Assembly (NCBI RefSeq): GCF_019968905.1
Contig: NZ_CP079946.1
Location: 5,456,001 to 5,520,000 of the forward strand
Direction: 5' to 3'
DNA from: Corallococcus sp. EGB
GTDB lineage: Bacteria > Myxococcota > Myxococcia > Myxococcales > Myxococcaceae
Length of the DNA: 64,000 nucleotides
Position numbers and translations under genes: made by a program. Position 1 is the first letter of the stretch. Each line of letters opens with the position of its first letter. The notes below the pieces were generated by a model. The model was given only the letters and a program-made list of their open reading frames with translations. It was not told where the DNA came from and searched no databases. Positions 37,238 through 45,037 of this stretch are shown piece by piece.

Positions 37238-38368
37238 ATGCAGACGAGCCTCGCGAGGGGAGCCCTGTTGGGGCTCGGGTTGTGGGCGGGCCTGGCCCCG
37301 GCAGAGGAAGAGGCGGGGGCGGTGCGGGCCCGAGGAGACCTCACGAGGGGCTACTGTGAGCACATGCGTGGCATCGCGAGCGCGCAGGCCGCCCTGGAGT
37401 TCGCACCAGAGGTCTTCGCCAGCGTCGGCGCGGTGAACGCGGGCGACGCGGAGGGAGGCTCGGATGAGGCGCCGCTGGGGTCGCCCAAGCTGCGCGTCAC
37501 CGCGGGGCTGGGCTACGACTTCGTGGGCATCTACCGCGGCCGCACGCTGCGCTCCCGAGCGGAGGCCGAGTGCCGGCGCTACCAGGCGCTCGCCGCGCTC
37601 CAGAGCGCCGTGGAGCAGGGCTCGCGGCTGGGGGAGGCGGCGGCGCTGGACGCACGTGCCCGCGCCCTGGCCACCTCCCTGCCCCGCGCGGAGGGCCTGG
37701 TGACCCAGCTGCGGGACGACCTGCGCGACGGCAGCGCGACGCTGGAGGAGCTCAACGCGCTGCAGGTGCGGCTGGATCATCTGCGCTCGCTCGCGCGCGA
37801 CACCGCCCGGGCCCGCGAGCAATTGGAGCTCGAACCCGCGCTGCCGGAAAACCAGACGCTGGACGCGTTGCTCCACGCCTTCGAGGCCGCGGACGATGAG
37901 GTGGAGGCGCTGTCCGGCGGCCTGCGCAGGGCCGCCGCCTGGCGCCTGAGCGTGCGCGGCGGCTACGACGAGGTCTTCGACGTCCACCAGAGCGCGCCCC
38001 TCTTCGGCCAGCTGACGCTCGGCTACAACCTGGGTCACCTCTGGCAGGGCCGGGCCAACGCCCAGGCGCGCGAGGGCCGCCGTCAGGAGGCGCGCGACAC
38101 GGTGGACGGGGCCCCCCGCCGCGTGCGCCAGCTGCTGGGCGAGCTGCGCATCACCGAGCGGACCGAACAGCAGCGGCTGGGCGAGCTGTCCACGCTGGTG
38201 TCCGACCTGGAGGGACAGCTACGCGACATGGAGCACTTGCAGACCCACCAGGTGCGCCGTTTCCGCGACTATCTTCAACTGGAGCTGGCGCGGCTCCAGG
38301 CGGAGCAGGCCTATCTGGGCGCGCACGTGCGGACGCTCCGGTTACTCCTGGGAGGCACGGGGTCATGA
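37238..38368 (+). CDS. TolC-like outer-membrane or periplasmic coiled-coil protein
   Basis: 376 residues from ATG 37238, which follows aaagga and gives a good signal peptide (MQTSLARGALLGLGLWAGLAPA). A GTG at 37196 in frame overlaps the upstream stop. The mature protein is helical coiled coil (long LEEL, ALDARARAL stretches), with a beta-rich patch near 250-290 (GQLTLGYNLGH). This resembles TolC-type efflux channel subunits. Its stop overlaps the next start (ATGA). It probably completes the synthase-adaptor-channel path. Confidence 0.6.
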   Translation: MQTSLARGALLGLGLWAGLAPAEEEAGAVRARGDLTRGYCEHMRGIASAQAALEFAPEVFASVGAVNAGDAEGGSDEAPLGSPKLRVTAGLGYDFVGIYRGRTLRSRAEAECRRYQALAALQSAVEQGSRLGEAAALDARARALATSLPRAEGLVTQLRDDLRDGSATLEELNALQVRLDHLRSLARDTARAREQLELEPALPENQTLDALLHAFEAADDEVEALSGGLRRAAAWRLSVRGGYDEVFDVHQSAPLFGQLTLGYNLGHLWQGRANAQAREGRRQEARDTVDGAPRRVRQLLGELRITERTEQQRLGELSTLVSDLEGQLRDMEHLQTHQVRRFRDYLQLELARLQAEQAYLGAHVRTLRLLLGGTGS

Positions 38369-39144
38369 GGAATGTGCGACAACGTCGGTGGATCGCGCTC
38401 GGGACATCGGGCGCGTTGATGCTGTGGGCGGGGGTGCTGCTCCTGAGTCACGGCGCGTGCAGCAGCGCGAGGCCGCCCATGCCCCCCCCCGCTCCTTCCA
38501 CGGCGCGAGCCAAGCGCGCGGCCCCTTCGGTGCTGAACGGCCTGACCCCGGTCACGCGGTCGCAGCTGCACGTCACGGAGGGACAGGTCGAGAGCCTCGG
38601 TGACGAGGCGCCGGACGGGACGCACTTCGCCATCGAGGGGCCCCGGCAACGCGCCGTCGTCCTGGAGACGACGGGCGACGAGGTGGAGCTGCGCTTCACC
38701 TGGCTCGGCGTCACCTCGGAGGTGATTCCCCTGGAGTCGGGGCAGCTGCGCGAACAGGTGGGTCTGAAGCTGCGCGCCCGGGATGGCTGCAACGTCCTCT
38801 ACGCCATGTGGCGAATCGCGCCCTCCGCGGGCATCGTGGTCCAGTTCAAGTCCAACCCGAACGCGCACGAGAGCAGCGAGTGCGGCAACGCCGGCTACAC
38901 CACCGTGCGCCCCCGCTTCATGGAGCCGCTGGAGCTGCTGTCCCCCGGTGACTCGCACGCGCTGCGCGCCCGCATCGACACGAACGTGCTGACCGTGTAC
39001 GCGGACGAACAGCGCGTCTGGGAGGGCGTGCTGCCCGGCGAGGCGCTCGGACTGCAAGGCCCCGCCGGGATGCGCACGGACAACGCGCGCGTGCGCTTCG
39101 AGCTGCTCGTACCCCAGACGACCAGTCCCACCTCGCGTCGCTGA
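38365..39144 (+). CDS. Exported protein of polysaccharide operon, function unknown
   Basis: 259 residues. N-terminal signal/anchor (about 10-30: ALGTSGALMLWAGVLLLSHGAC, with Cys at the end, though the lipobox is not canonical). The rest is beta-rich, with features like WEGVLPGEALGLQGPAGMRTDNARVRFELL that recall a concanavalin-like or family-16-type polysaccharide-binding jelly roll. Last gene of the four-gene operon, coupled by a 4-nt overlap. It may bind or modify the exported polymer. Confidence 0.6.
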   Translation: MRNVRQRRWIALGTSGALMLWAGVLLLSHGACSSARPPMPPPAPSTARAKRAAPSVLNGLTPVTRSQLHVTEGQVESLGDEAPDGTHFAIEGPRQRAVVLETTGDEVELRFTWLGVTSEVIPLESGQLREQVGLKLRARDGCNVLYAMWRIAPSAGIVVQFKSNPNAHESSECGNAGYTTVRPRFMEPLELLSPGDSHALRARIDTNVLTVYADEQRVWEGVLPGEALGLQGPAGMRTDNARVRFELLVPQTTSPTSRR

Positions 39145-39183
39145 CCCGGCCGCTCGTCCACGCGGCCGGGGCGGCGGAGGACC

Positions 39184-40815
39184 TCAGACGCGCGGAGATT
39201 CAACGGGCGCCTTGTCCACCGCGGGTGCCTTGTCGCCGCCGCGCTCCACCTTCTCCGGCTTGTCCACGAGGGGCTCCGCGCAGAGCGAGGAGTTGTTCGT
39301 CTTGCACGTACCGCCGTTCTGCAGGTCGAACTGCCAGCGGTGGCGCGGGCACACCACGAAGCGGCCCTCCTCCACCCAGCCCTCGGACAGGTCCGCGCCC
39401 TGGTGCGGGCAGAAGCGCAGGATGGAGAAGCGCTTGCCGCCGGCCTCCACCACGGTGCGCTCCTTCTGGGACTCCGTGGCGCGGATGCCGTCGCAGAACT
39501 CGCGGATGTCCTCCACCTCCACGCCCAGGAAGCCGTGCAGCACGGGCTCGTAGACGTCCGGGTTGCGCGACAGGCGCAGGCGGAAGGACAGCAGGAAGTC
39601 CTCCCAGTTCAGCTTGCGGTCCAGCACTCGCACGATGTCGCTCGCGTTCACCTTCATCGCGTAGCGCGTCTTGTCGCGCATCTCCGGCACTTCATCCACG
39701 CGGCGGTTCTTGAAGTCCACGCGCAGCAGCCGCGTGGGCGCCTCCGTCAGCTCCACGTAGAGCGGCATGCCCACCCGGTCATGCAGGTCCAGCAGGTCCA
39801 GCTTGCGCTGCAACTCGACGCGCATGCGGGCGTGGATGTCGTCCACCTCCTCGCGCATCAGGTTGCGGCGGCGCTCGCGGAAGACGTAGGCCATGTCCTG
39901 GGCGTACGTGTGGAGGTAGTCCTTGAAGTTCTCCGTCGTCACGCGCTCCGGCACCTGGGACACGAACTCCAGCGTGCCCGCGTCCAGCACGTCCCCGGGC
40001 ATGGGCTCCAGGTAGCGCGTGGGCAGCGTGGGCAGGCGCTTCTCCAGGTACGAGAAGAGCACCGGCGCGCGCGGGAAGATGTTCACGTCCTCGAAGTTCA
40101 GGCTGAAGAGCGCTGGATCCAGGAAGGCCGCCGGGCCCGCCGCCGCGATGTACGCGCGGGGCTGCACCACCTCCAGCGCACGCGACACCGCCTCGAACTT
40201 GCTGTCGCGCTTCTTCTGGCAGATGGCCGAGTACGTCTGCTTCGGGTACTCGTAGCAGGTGGGGTGCCAGATGGCGCCGGAGAACTGGGCGGAGAAGACG
40301 TCGATGGGCCCCTCCTCCGCGATGACGCGCACCAGCCGGTCATGCATCTTGCAGTCGTTGATGTTGAGGAAGCACTGCCCGTCGCCGCGCACCATCACGC
40401 TGGAGTCGCGGTTGGTGCCCTGCTCGGACACGAAGAGCTTGATGTAGCCGCCCTTGATGGGAATCTCGCGCGAGTCCTCGCACGCGATGACGCGCTTGCA
40501 GCCGTACTTCTCGAAGATGTCGCGCAGCTCCGAGCGGCGGAACTTGGGCACCAGCACGGTGAAGTCCCGCTTCGCGATGGTGGCCAGGAACTCCGGGTCG
40601 AAGTGATCCTTGTGCTCGTGGCTGATGTAGAGGAAGCGCTCCTTGCCCGGCGTCTCCAGCAGCTCGCGCACGCGCGGCGCCAGGTGGTGGTTGCGCGGCA
40701 GCTGCATCCACGCGGAGTCGAAGGCCCCCTGCGGCGTCAGCCACGGATCCATGACGACGAGCGCCCCGGCGGTCTCCACCGCGAAGCCCGCATGACCCAG
40801 GAAGGTGATCCGCAT
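39184..40815 (-). CDS. MBL-fold protein with C-terminal Rieske domain (CMAH-like parts)
   Basis: 543 residues. N-terminal MBL domain (about 1-260) with FLGHAGF, DPWLTP, ISHEHKDHFD and NINDCKM, of the UlaG/CMAH type. C-terminal Rieske domain (about 455-520) with CPHQGAD and CPRHRW, the Cys-x-His and Cys-x-x-His pairs that hold a [2Fe-2S] cluster. CMP-sialic acid hydroxylase combines the same two domains, but with Rieske first. The substrate here is unknown; the family may be oxygenase-like. The tail ends in Lys/Asp/Pro-rich repeats. It is monocistronic with a hairpin in its 5' leader. Confidence 0.82.
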   Translation of the reverse strand: MRITFLGHAGFAVETAGALVVMDPWLTPQGAFDSAWMQLPRNHHLAPRVRELLETPGKERFLYISHEHKDHFDPEFLATIAKRDFTVLVPKFRRSELRDIFEKYGCKRVIACEDSREIPIKGGYIKLFVSEQGTNRDSSVMVRGDGQCFLNINDCKMHDRLVRVIAEEGPIDVFSAQFSGAIWHPTCYEYPKQTYSAICQKKRDSKFEAVSRALEVVQPRAYIAAAGPAAFLDPALFSLNFEDVNIFPRAPVLFSYLEKRLPTLPTRYLEPMPGDVLDAGTLEFVSQVPERVTTENFKDYLHTYAQDMAYVFRERRRNLMREEVDDIHARMRVELQRKLDLLDLHDRVGMPLYVELTEAPTRLLRVDFKNRRVDEVPEMRDKTRYAMKVNASDIVRVLDRKLNWEDFLLSFRLRLSRNPDVYEPVLHGFLGVEVEDIREFCDGIRATESQKERTVVEAGGKRFSILRFCPHQGADLSEGWVEEGRFVVCPRHRWQFDLQNGGTCKTNNSSLCAEPLVDKPEKVERGGDKAPAVDKAPVESPRV

Positions 40816-40835
40816 GAACGTCGTCCCTCGTGTGG

Positions 40836-40862
40836 AGGGCGCGGCCGGGAGGACCGCGCCCT
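40836..40862 (-). other. Leader hairpin upstream of the MBL-Rieske gene
   Basis: A perfect 9-bp stem (agggcgcgg at 40836-40844 pairing with 40854-40862) and 9-nt loop begin about 20 nt upstream of the ATG. It could affect mRNA stability or translation. Confidence 0.3.
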
Positions 40863-40994
40863 GGAGTGGATGTGCGCGGGCGGCCCGAGGCCCCGGCGCC
40901 AGCTAGGCTGCGAAGCTAGGGCGTCTCCCGCCAGCGGCACCCCGGCGCGCCAGTCCTGTTGGAAAACCCACGCGCGCCACGTCGGGCCGCGAAC

Positions 40995-41028
40995 AAAAAA
41001 GGAGGAAGGCCTCGCGAGGCCTCCCTCC
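40995..41028 (-). terminator. Strong Rho-independent terminator of the lipoprotein gene
   Basis: On the minus strand, a 14-bp stem with one mismatch (41001-41014 with 41015-41028, centre ctcgcgag) is followed by TTTTTT (40995-41000). It lies 36 nt after the stop of the gene at 41064. Confidence 0.85.
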
Positions 41029-41063
41029 CCTTTCCACTCCACGACGTGCAGCGTGCGGCCGGC

Positions 41064-42104
41064 CTAGGGCTGGATCTCCCGGACGCTCAACCACTTGAAG
41101 TCCACGTCCGTCGCGTTGTCCCAGCGGAACGTGGCGATGGGGCCGCCCCACGAAATCGGCATGGCGGCCATGGATCCGCCGCAGTGCTGGGCGTCACCGC
41201 CCCAGTTCCCGTCGTCGGTCTGGTCGTAGACCTTCTTCCAGGTCACCTTGTCGGCGTTGTCGTTGAGGTACAGCTCCAGCTTCACGGCCTCCGCGCCCCT
41301 GGCGCCCGCCACGTTGCGCATCACGGCCTTGAAGCCCACCCAGCGGCCCATCAGCGAGGACGTGACCTGCTTGTACGGGGTCTGATCATAGGACACGTGC
41401 CAGGTCTCCTTCTCCCAGCGCACGCGCCCGTCGTAGTGCAGGCCGCCCTTGTAGCTGCTGCCCTCGCAGCCGGAGTTGTTGTCGTTGTGCTTTCCGCCGC
41501 GCGCGTACCAGGCGAAGTTGTCCTTCGCGTCCGCCACCGCGTTGACCTTCACGAAGCCGGTCATCTCGATGTTCTTCCAGTCGTTGGGCGCCTGCATGTA
41601 GCCGCGGCTGGCCAGCATGTCCCGGTTGTAGGTCGTGATCGCCTTCGCGTCGTAGCCCGTGGAGGGGAAGGCGCTCATGCGCACCTTCGTGCTCTTCATC
41701 TTCCAGGAGCCGTCGCTGTTGCGCGTGATGGTGTTCTGCGGGTCGAAGCGCCGGTCGGCGGTCGCATTGTCCGCGAGCGCCCAGGACTCACCGTTCGGCA
41801 GCGAGGGGTAGAGCATCGTCACGCCGAAGCCATCCACGCTCGAGGGCGCGGGGTCTGGCGCGGTCACCGGCGGCTCGGTGGGCGCGGGCGTGGAGGGCTC
41901 CTGCGGGACCTCCGGCTCCGAGGGGATGGGCTCCGGAGTGCCTCCCGGCTCGGGGGCCTGCTCGGGAGGCGTGGGGAGGGCAGGCTCGGAGGGGCTCTCC
42001 TCGCTGGCTGGAGGTGTCGTGTCACCCGCCGGGCTCGAGCTGCAGCCAAGGGCATGGAGCGCCACCAGCAGCACGCTGGACGTGAAGACAATTCGGTTCC
42101 GCAT
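41064..42104 (-). CDS. Pro/Glu-rich lipoprotein with C-terminal glycan-binding-like domain
   Basis: 346 residues. Signal peptide with lipobox (LLVALHALGC), then a low-complexity linker of about 70 residues rich in Pro, Glu, Ser and Thr, then a ~240-residue beta-rich domain with many Trp and Tyr and a Gly-rich C-terminal strand (WGGPIATFRWDNATDVDFKW). The domain looks like a polysaccharide lyase/lectin jelly roll, for example the alginate lyase or concanavalin type. Exported, anchored in the outer membrane, and probably binding or degrading polysaccharide. Start at 42104 is the Met before the lipobox signal. Confidence 0.7.
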   Translation of the reverse strand: MRNRIVFTSSVLLVALHALGCSSSPAGDTTPPASEESPSEPALPTPPEQAPEPGGTPEPIPSEPEVPQEPSTPAPTEPPVTAPDPAPSSVDGFGVTMLYPSLPNGESWALADNATADRRFDPQNTITRNSDGSWKMKSTKVRMSAFPSTGYDAKAITTYNRDMLASRGYMQAPNDWKNIEMTGFVKVNAVADAKDNFAWYARGGKHNDNNSGCEGSSYKGGLHYDGRVRWEKETWHVSYDQTPYKQVTSSLMGRWVGFKAVMRNVAGARGAEAVKLELYLNDNADKVTWKKVYDQTDDGNWGGDAQHCGGSMAAMPISWGGPIATFRWDNATDVDFKWLSVREIQP

Positions 42105-42476
42105 CAGGAGGGGGGACTTCCGTGCTCGGGGGCCGTCGAGACGGGCAGCGGCCGCGACGCCTTCGCCGGCGGCACGCTTCACCCACGCCCCATGCCTCCA
42201 GGCTCACGGGCCACGGGCGGTTCGGACGCTCGGCTGGTCTCGTTGGCCCGGTCAAAGCGTTCTTCAGCCGGGGCCGTGAAAACCGTGACGGAAATGAACA
42301 TTTCCGTGCCGACATGGGCCGCCAAAGCCCTCGTTCGTCCGGCTCCCCTACCCTGGCGTCCGCGCTGACCCCGATGAGACTTCCGTTTTCCCGAAGCTTC
42401 GCGTCCGGAATCTCTATTTGCCGAAGATAGCCAACGCTCCTATTTGAGAGGGGTTGGCTCCCCGTGCCTTCCCCAG
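42105..42476. promoter_or_regulatory. 372-nt divergent intergenic region with a 20-bp perfect palindrome
   Basis: Contains promoters for the lipoprotein (minus) and TerC-family (plus) genes. At 42288-42307 the arms ACGGAAATG and CATTTCCGT are perfectly symmetrical with a 2-nt centre, a likely repressor or activator site. Looking for the yybP-ykoY manganese riboswitch that often precedes TerC/Alx genes, I did not recognise its conserved core. Confidence 0.5.
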
Positions 42477-43487
42477 GTGAACACCTTGGAATCCTTCCAA
42501 ACCATCGGTAGCCCCCTCATGTGGGGCGGCTTCATCGCGTTCGTCTTCGCGATGCTCGCGCTCGACCTGGGCGTGTTCCACCGCAAGGCGCACACGGTGA
42601 GCTTCAAGGAGGCGGGGGCCTGGAGCGCGGTGTGGGTGAGCCTGGCGCTGACGTTCAACGGCTTCCTGTGGTGGCGCTACGGCGCCGGGCCGGGCATGGA
42701 GTTCCTCACCGGCTACCTCATCGAGAAGTCGCTCTCCGTCGACAACATCTTCGTCTTCGTCGTCATCTTCTCCACGATGAAGGTCCCGGCCATCCACCAG
42801 CACCGGGTCCTCTTCTGGGGCATCCTGAGCGCGCTGGTGCTGCGCGCGGCGATGATTTTCGCCGGCGTGGCGATGCTGGAGCGCTTCCACTGGCTCATCT
42901 ACGTCTTCGGCGCCTTCCTCATCATCACGGGCGTGAAGCTCTTCATCCAGCGCAACCACGAGGAGAACCCGGGGGACGGCTGGCTGATGCGCACCGCCCG
43001 CCGTGTCATCCCCTCCACGCCGCACTTCAACGGCCAGCACTTCCTCACGGTGGAGAACGGCCGGAAGCTGGCGACGCCGCTGCTCATGTCGCTGCTGCTG
43101 GTGGAGGCGTCCGACGTGCTCTTCGCGCTGGACTCCATCCCCGCCATCTTCGCGGTGACGCGCGACCCGTTCATCGTCTTCACGTCGAACATCTTCGCCA
43201 TCCTCGGCCTGCGCTCGCTCTTCTTCCTGATGGCGGGGGCGATGGAGAAGTTCACCTACCTGAAGGTCGGCCTGTCCGGCGTGCTCGTCTTCGTGGGCGC
43301 GAAGATGGCGCTGGTGGACGTGGTGCATCTGTCCCCGGCCATCTCCCTGGGCATCATCGCGCTGGTGCTGGGCGCCAGCATCGTGGCCTCGCTGGTGAAG
43401 GCGAAGCAGACGCCGCCGCACGCGCCCACCACCGGCGACGCGTCACCCCGCGCGCCGACGGACGCACCAGCTCCGGCGAAGAGCTGA
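42477..43487 (+). CDS. TerC/Alx family integral membrane protein
   Basis: 336 residues. Seven to nine membrane helices. TerC motifs: FVFAMLALDLGVFHRK, SVDNIFVFVVIF, DVLFALDSIPAIFAVT. Members export or buffer manganese or give tellurite resistance. The likely start is GTG 42477; TTG 42444 and ATG 42519 are alternatives. The C-terminal tail is Pro/Ala/Thr-rich. A palindrome 170-190 nt upstream may regulate it. Confidence 0.88.
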   Translation: MNTLESFQTIGSPLMWGGFIAFVFAMLALDLGVFHRKAHTVSFKEAGAWSAVWVSLALTFNGFLWWRYGAGPGMEFLTGYLIEKSLSVDNIFVFVVIFSTMKVPAIHQHRVLFWGILSALVLRAAMIFAGVAMLERFHWLIYVFGAFLIITGVKLFIQRNHEENPGDGWLMRTARRVIPSTPHFNGQHFLTVENGRKLATPLLMSLLLVEASDVLFALDSIPAIFAVTRDPFIVFTSNIFAILGLRSLFFLMAGAMEKFTYLKVGLSGVLVFVGAKMALVDVVHLSPAISLGIIALVLGASIVASLVKAKQTPPHAPTTGDASPRAPTDAPAPAKS

Positions 43488-43607
43488 CGCCTTCGCGGCA
43501 CAAATTCTTCTGGCTGTGGGTCCCATGGGGTGTGGGGCTCCGGGCCCGGGCCCTCGAAGTGCGTGGGGGCTCGGGCCTCTTTCTTCCACCGCTCCGCGGC
43601 GCGCGAG

Positions 43608-43946
43608 TCAGTGGGCCCGCGACAGCTCCATGAACTCCAGCCAGGAGCGGATGGCGGCCTCGAACTCCTCCAGGGGCAGGTCCTGGGAGCGGCCGGGGAT
43701 GGCCACCTCGCTGTGGATGGAGGCCCGGGCCCGGTTGAGCTCCACGCTCCAGGTCTCTCCGGTGACGTCCCAACGCTCCTGCCGTCCCTGTCTCAGGGCC
43801 GTCAGCACGTTCAGGACGCCCTGCGCCCGATTCGGATCCGGGTGCAGCTCCTGGGCGAGGTAGTCCGCCAGCACGTCATCGGGCGGCAGGCCACTCACGA
43901 CCGCCCGTCCCTGCTGATCCCACGTGAATCGCAATGTTCTGGGCAC
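43608..43946 (-). CDS. Small protein of unknown function, YacL/UPF0231-like
   Basis: 112 residues. The order of short motifs (FTWDQQGRAVV, DYLAQEL, WDVTGETWSVELN, ..IRSWLEFME) recalls the small YacL (UPF0231) family of unknown function, though the match is weak by eye. No signal peptide or membrane segment. Converges with the TerC-family gene. The stop/start region is clean. Confidence 0.5.
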   Translation of the reverse strand: MPRTLRFTWDQQGRAVVSGLPPDDVLADYLAQELHPDPNRAQGVLNVLTALRQGRQERWDVTGETWSVELNRARASIHSEVAIPGRSQDLPLEEFEAAIRSWLEFMELSRAH

Positions 43947-44094
43947 GGCCGTGACGCTCGCACACTCCGCGGATCGCCGACCACGCCCCGCCCATGCCGA
44001 TTCCGCCGGAACCCGACACTGCGGCCCCGCCGCGTGCGGCAGCCAACGGGCGCCTCCGCCCCGGGAACGGCGACTGTCCAGAGGTGGAAAAGCG

Positions 44095-44128
44095 AAAGGC
44101 CGTGAGCCCCTGGGGACTCACGGCCTTT
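44095..44128 (-). terminator. Terminator of tRNA-Val gene
   Basis: A perfect 12-bp stem (aaaggccgtgag at 44095-44106 with 44117-44128) 6 nt after the tRNA, followed on the minus strand by cgcttttcc. Confidence 0.75.
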
Positions 44129-44134
44129 CTTGAG

Positions 44135-44206
44135 TGGGCGCGGCAGGTTTCGAACCTGCGACCCCTGCCGTGTGAAGGCAGTGCTCTACCGCTGAGCTAC
44201 GCGCCC
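44135..44206 (-). tRNA. tRNA-Val (anticodon CAC)
   Basis: 72 nt, full cloverleaf: acceptor stem GGGCGCG/CGCGCCC with discriminator A, D stem GCTC/GAGC, anticodon stem CTGCC/GGCAG with loop TTCACAC (anticodon CAC, reads GUG), T stem GCAGG/CCTGC with loop TTCGAAA. CCA is not encoded. No integrase or duplicated 3' end nearby, so no integrated element here. Confidence 0.96.
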
Positions 44207-44290
44207 TGCTGTCTGCCGCCCGCCGCGCCACCGCTGCGCAACGAACGCGGCGGTAAATGCCATTCGCTCACGCGGGTGTCAACGCCTTTT

Positions 44291-44575
44291 CTAGGAGGAT
44301 TCTTCCGCGAGCTCCTCCAGCTTCGCGTCCAGCTCGCGGAGGCGGCGCTTGAGGCCCGCGAGCTGCTTCCCCACGGCCTTGAAGTCTCCCTTCGGCGCGA
44401 AGTTCAGCGCCTTCATGACCTCTTCCTGCCCGCGGTCCAGGGCCTGCTTGCCGCGCTGGACCCGGCCAATGGCCTGGGCGACGGCCATGGCGCGCTTCTC
44501 GTCGGCCATGAGCTTCTCCATGGCCAGGGTGGACAGGCCCAGCGCCTGCTTCTTCAAGTCGTCCCGGATGCCCAT
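44291..44575 (-). CDS. Small coiled-coil protein in Hsp70-like operon
   Basis: 94 residues, entirely helical with heptads (residues 45-92: KQALDRGQEEVMKAL, KRRLRELDAKLEELAEE). Amphipathic, no signal or membrane segment. It begins 27 nt after the SCP2-domain gene and is the third gene of that operon. The shape recalls phasin-like or adaptor proteins that coat lipid or bind a chaperone, but no family was recognised. Confidence 0.7.
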   Translation of the reverse strand: MGIRDDLKKQALGLSTLAMEKLMADEKRAMAVAQAIGRVQRGKQALDRGQEEVMKALNFAPKGDFKAVGKQLAGLKRRLRELDAKLEELAEESS

Positions 44576-44602
44576 GGCGGCGGTGTCCTCTGGTGGCCCG
44601 CT

Positions 44603-45028
44603 TCAGGGGCCGTCGGGGAACTCGGTCTTCAGCGCGGCGAAGACGCGGTCGGCGATGCCCTTGTAGCGCATGCGCTCGATGAGCGGCTGCAGGTCCCCCC
44701 GCATGGAGATGCGGCGCTTGAGCACCGCCTCCACGGGGTCCAGCGTGCCCAGCAAGAGCTGCTTCCAGACGGAATACGGGGCGCGGGCCAGGTACACCGG
44801 CTCCAGCTCCTCCAGGTCGTCCGGATCCGACAGCACGCGGGCCCGCTTGATGTCGCAGTCCCCGGGCTCCACGTGGATGACGAAGGGCTTGTCCAGCTTG
44901 CCCTTCTCCGCCTCGATGATGGCCCCGAAGTCGCCCTTCCAGCCCTTGCCGGCGATGGCGCACTCCGGATCTGCGTTGGTGAGCCGGACGGCCTCGTCCA
45001 GCCACTCCTTCGACGGAAACTTCGGCAT
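44603..45028 (-). CDS. SCP2-type lipid-binding domain protein
   Basis: 141 residues. A single sterol-carrier-protein-2-like domain (WKGDFGAIIEAEKGKLDKPF, CDIKRARVLSDPDDLEELE, WKQLLLGTLDPVEAVLKRRI, MRGDLQPLIERM). Such domains bind acyl chains in a hydrophobic tunnel in the cytoplasm. Starts 9 nt after the Hsp70-like gene, so both are co-expressed; a chaperone with a lipid-binding partner suggests handling of lipid bodies or acyl substrates. Confidence 0.85.
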   Translation of the reverse strand: MPKFPSKEWLDEAVRLTNADPECAIAGKGWKGDFGAIIEAEKGKLDKPFVIHVEPGDCDIKRARVLSDPDDLEELEPVYLARAPYSVWKQLLLGTLDPVEAVLKRRISMRGDLQPLIERMRYKGIADRVFAALKTEFPDGP

Positions 45029-45037
45029 CGCGCCTCC

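Noticed and set aside
42105..42476. Possible yybP-ykoY manganese riboswitch upstream of the TerC-family gene.
   Set aside because: The conserved GGGGAGUA-type core and the paired CAUCGAC-like element were not seen. Only a palindrome is present.
44135..44206. tRNA-Val as an attachment site for an integrated element.
   Set aside because: No integrase, no repeated 3' tRNA end and no change in base composition nearby.
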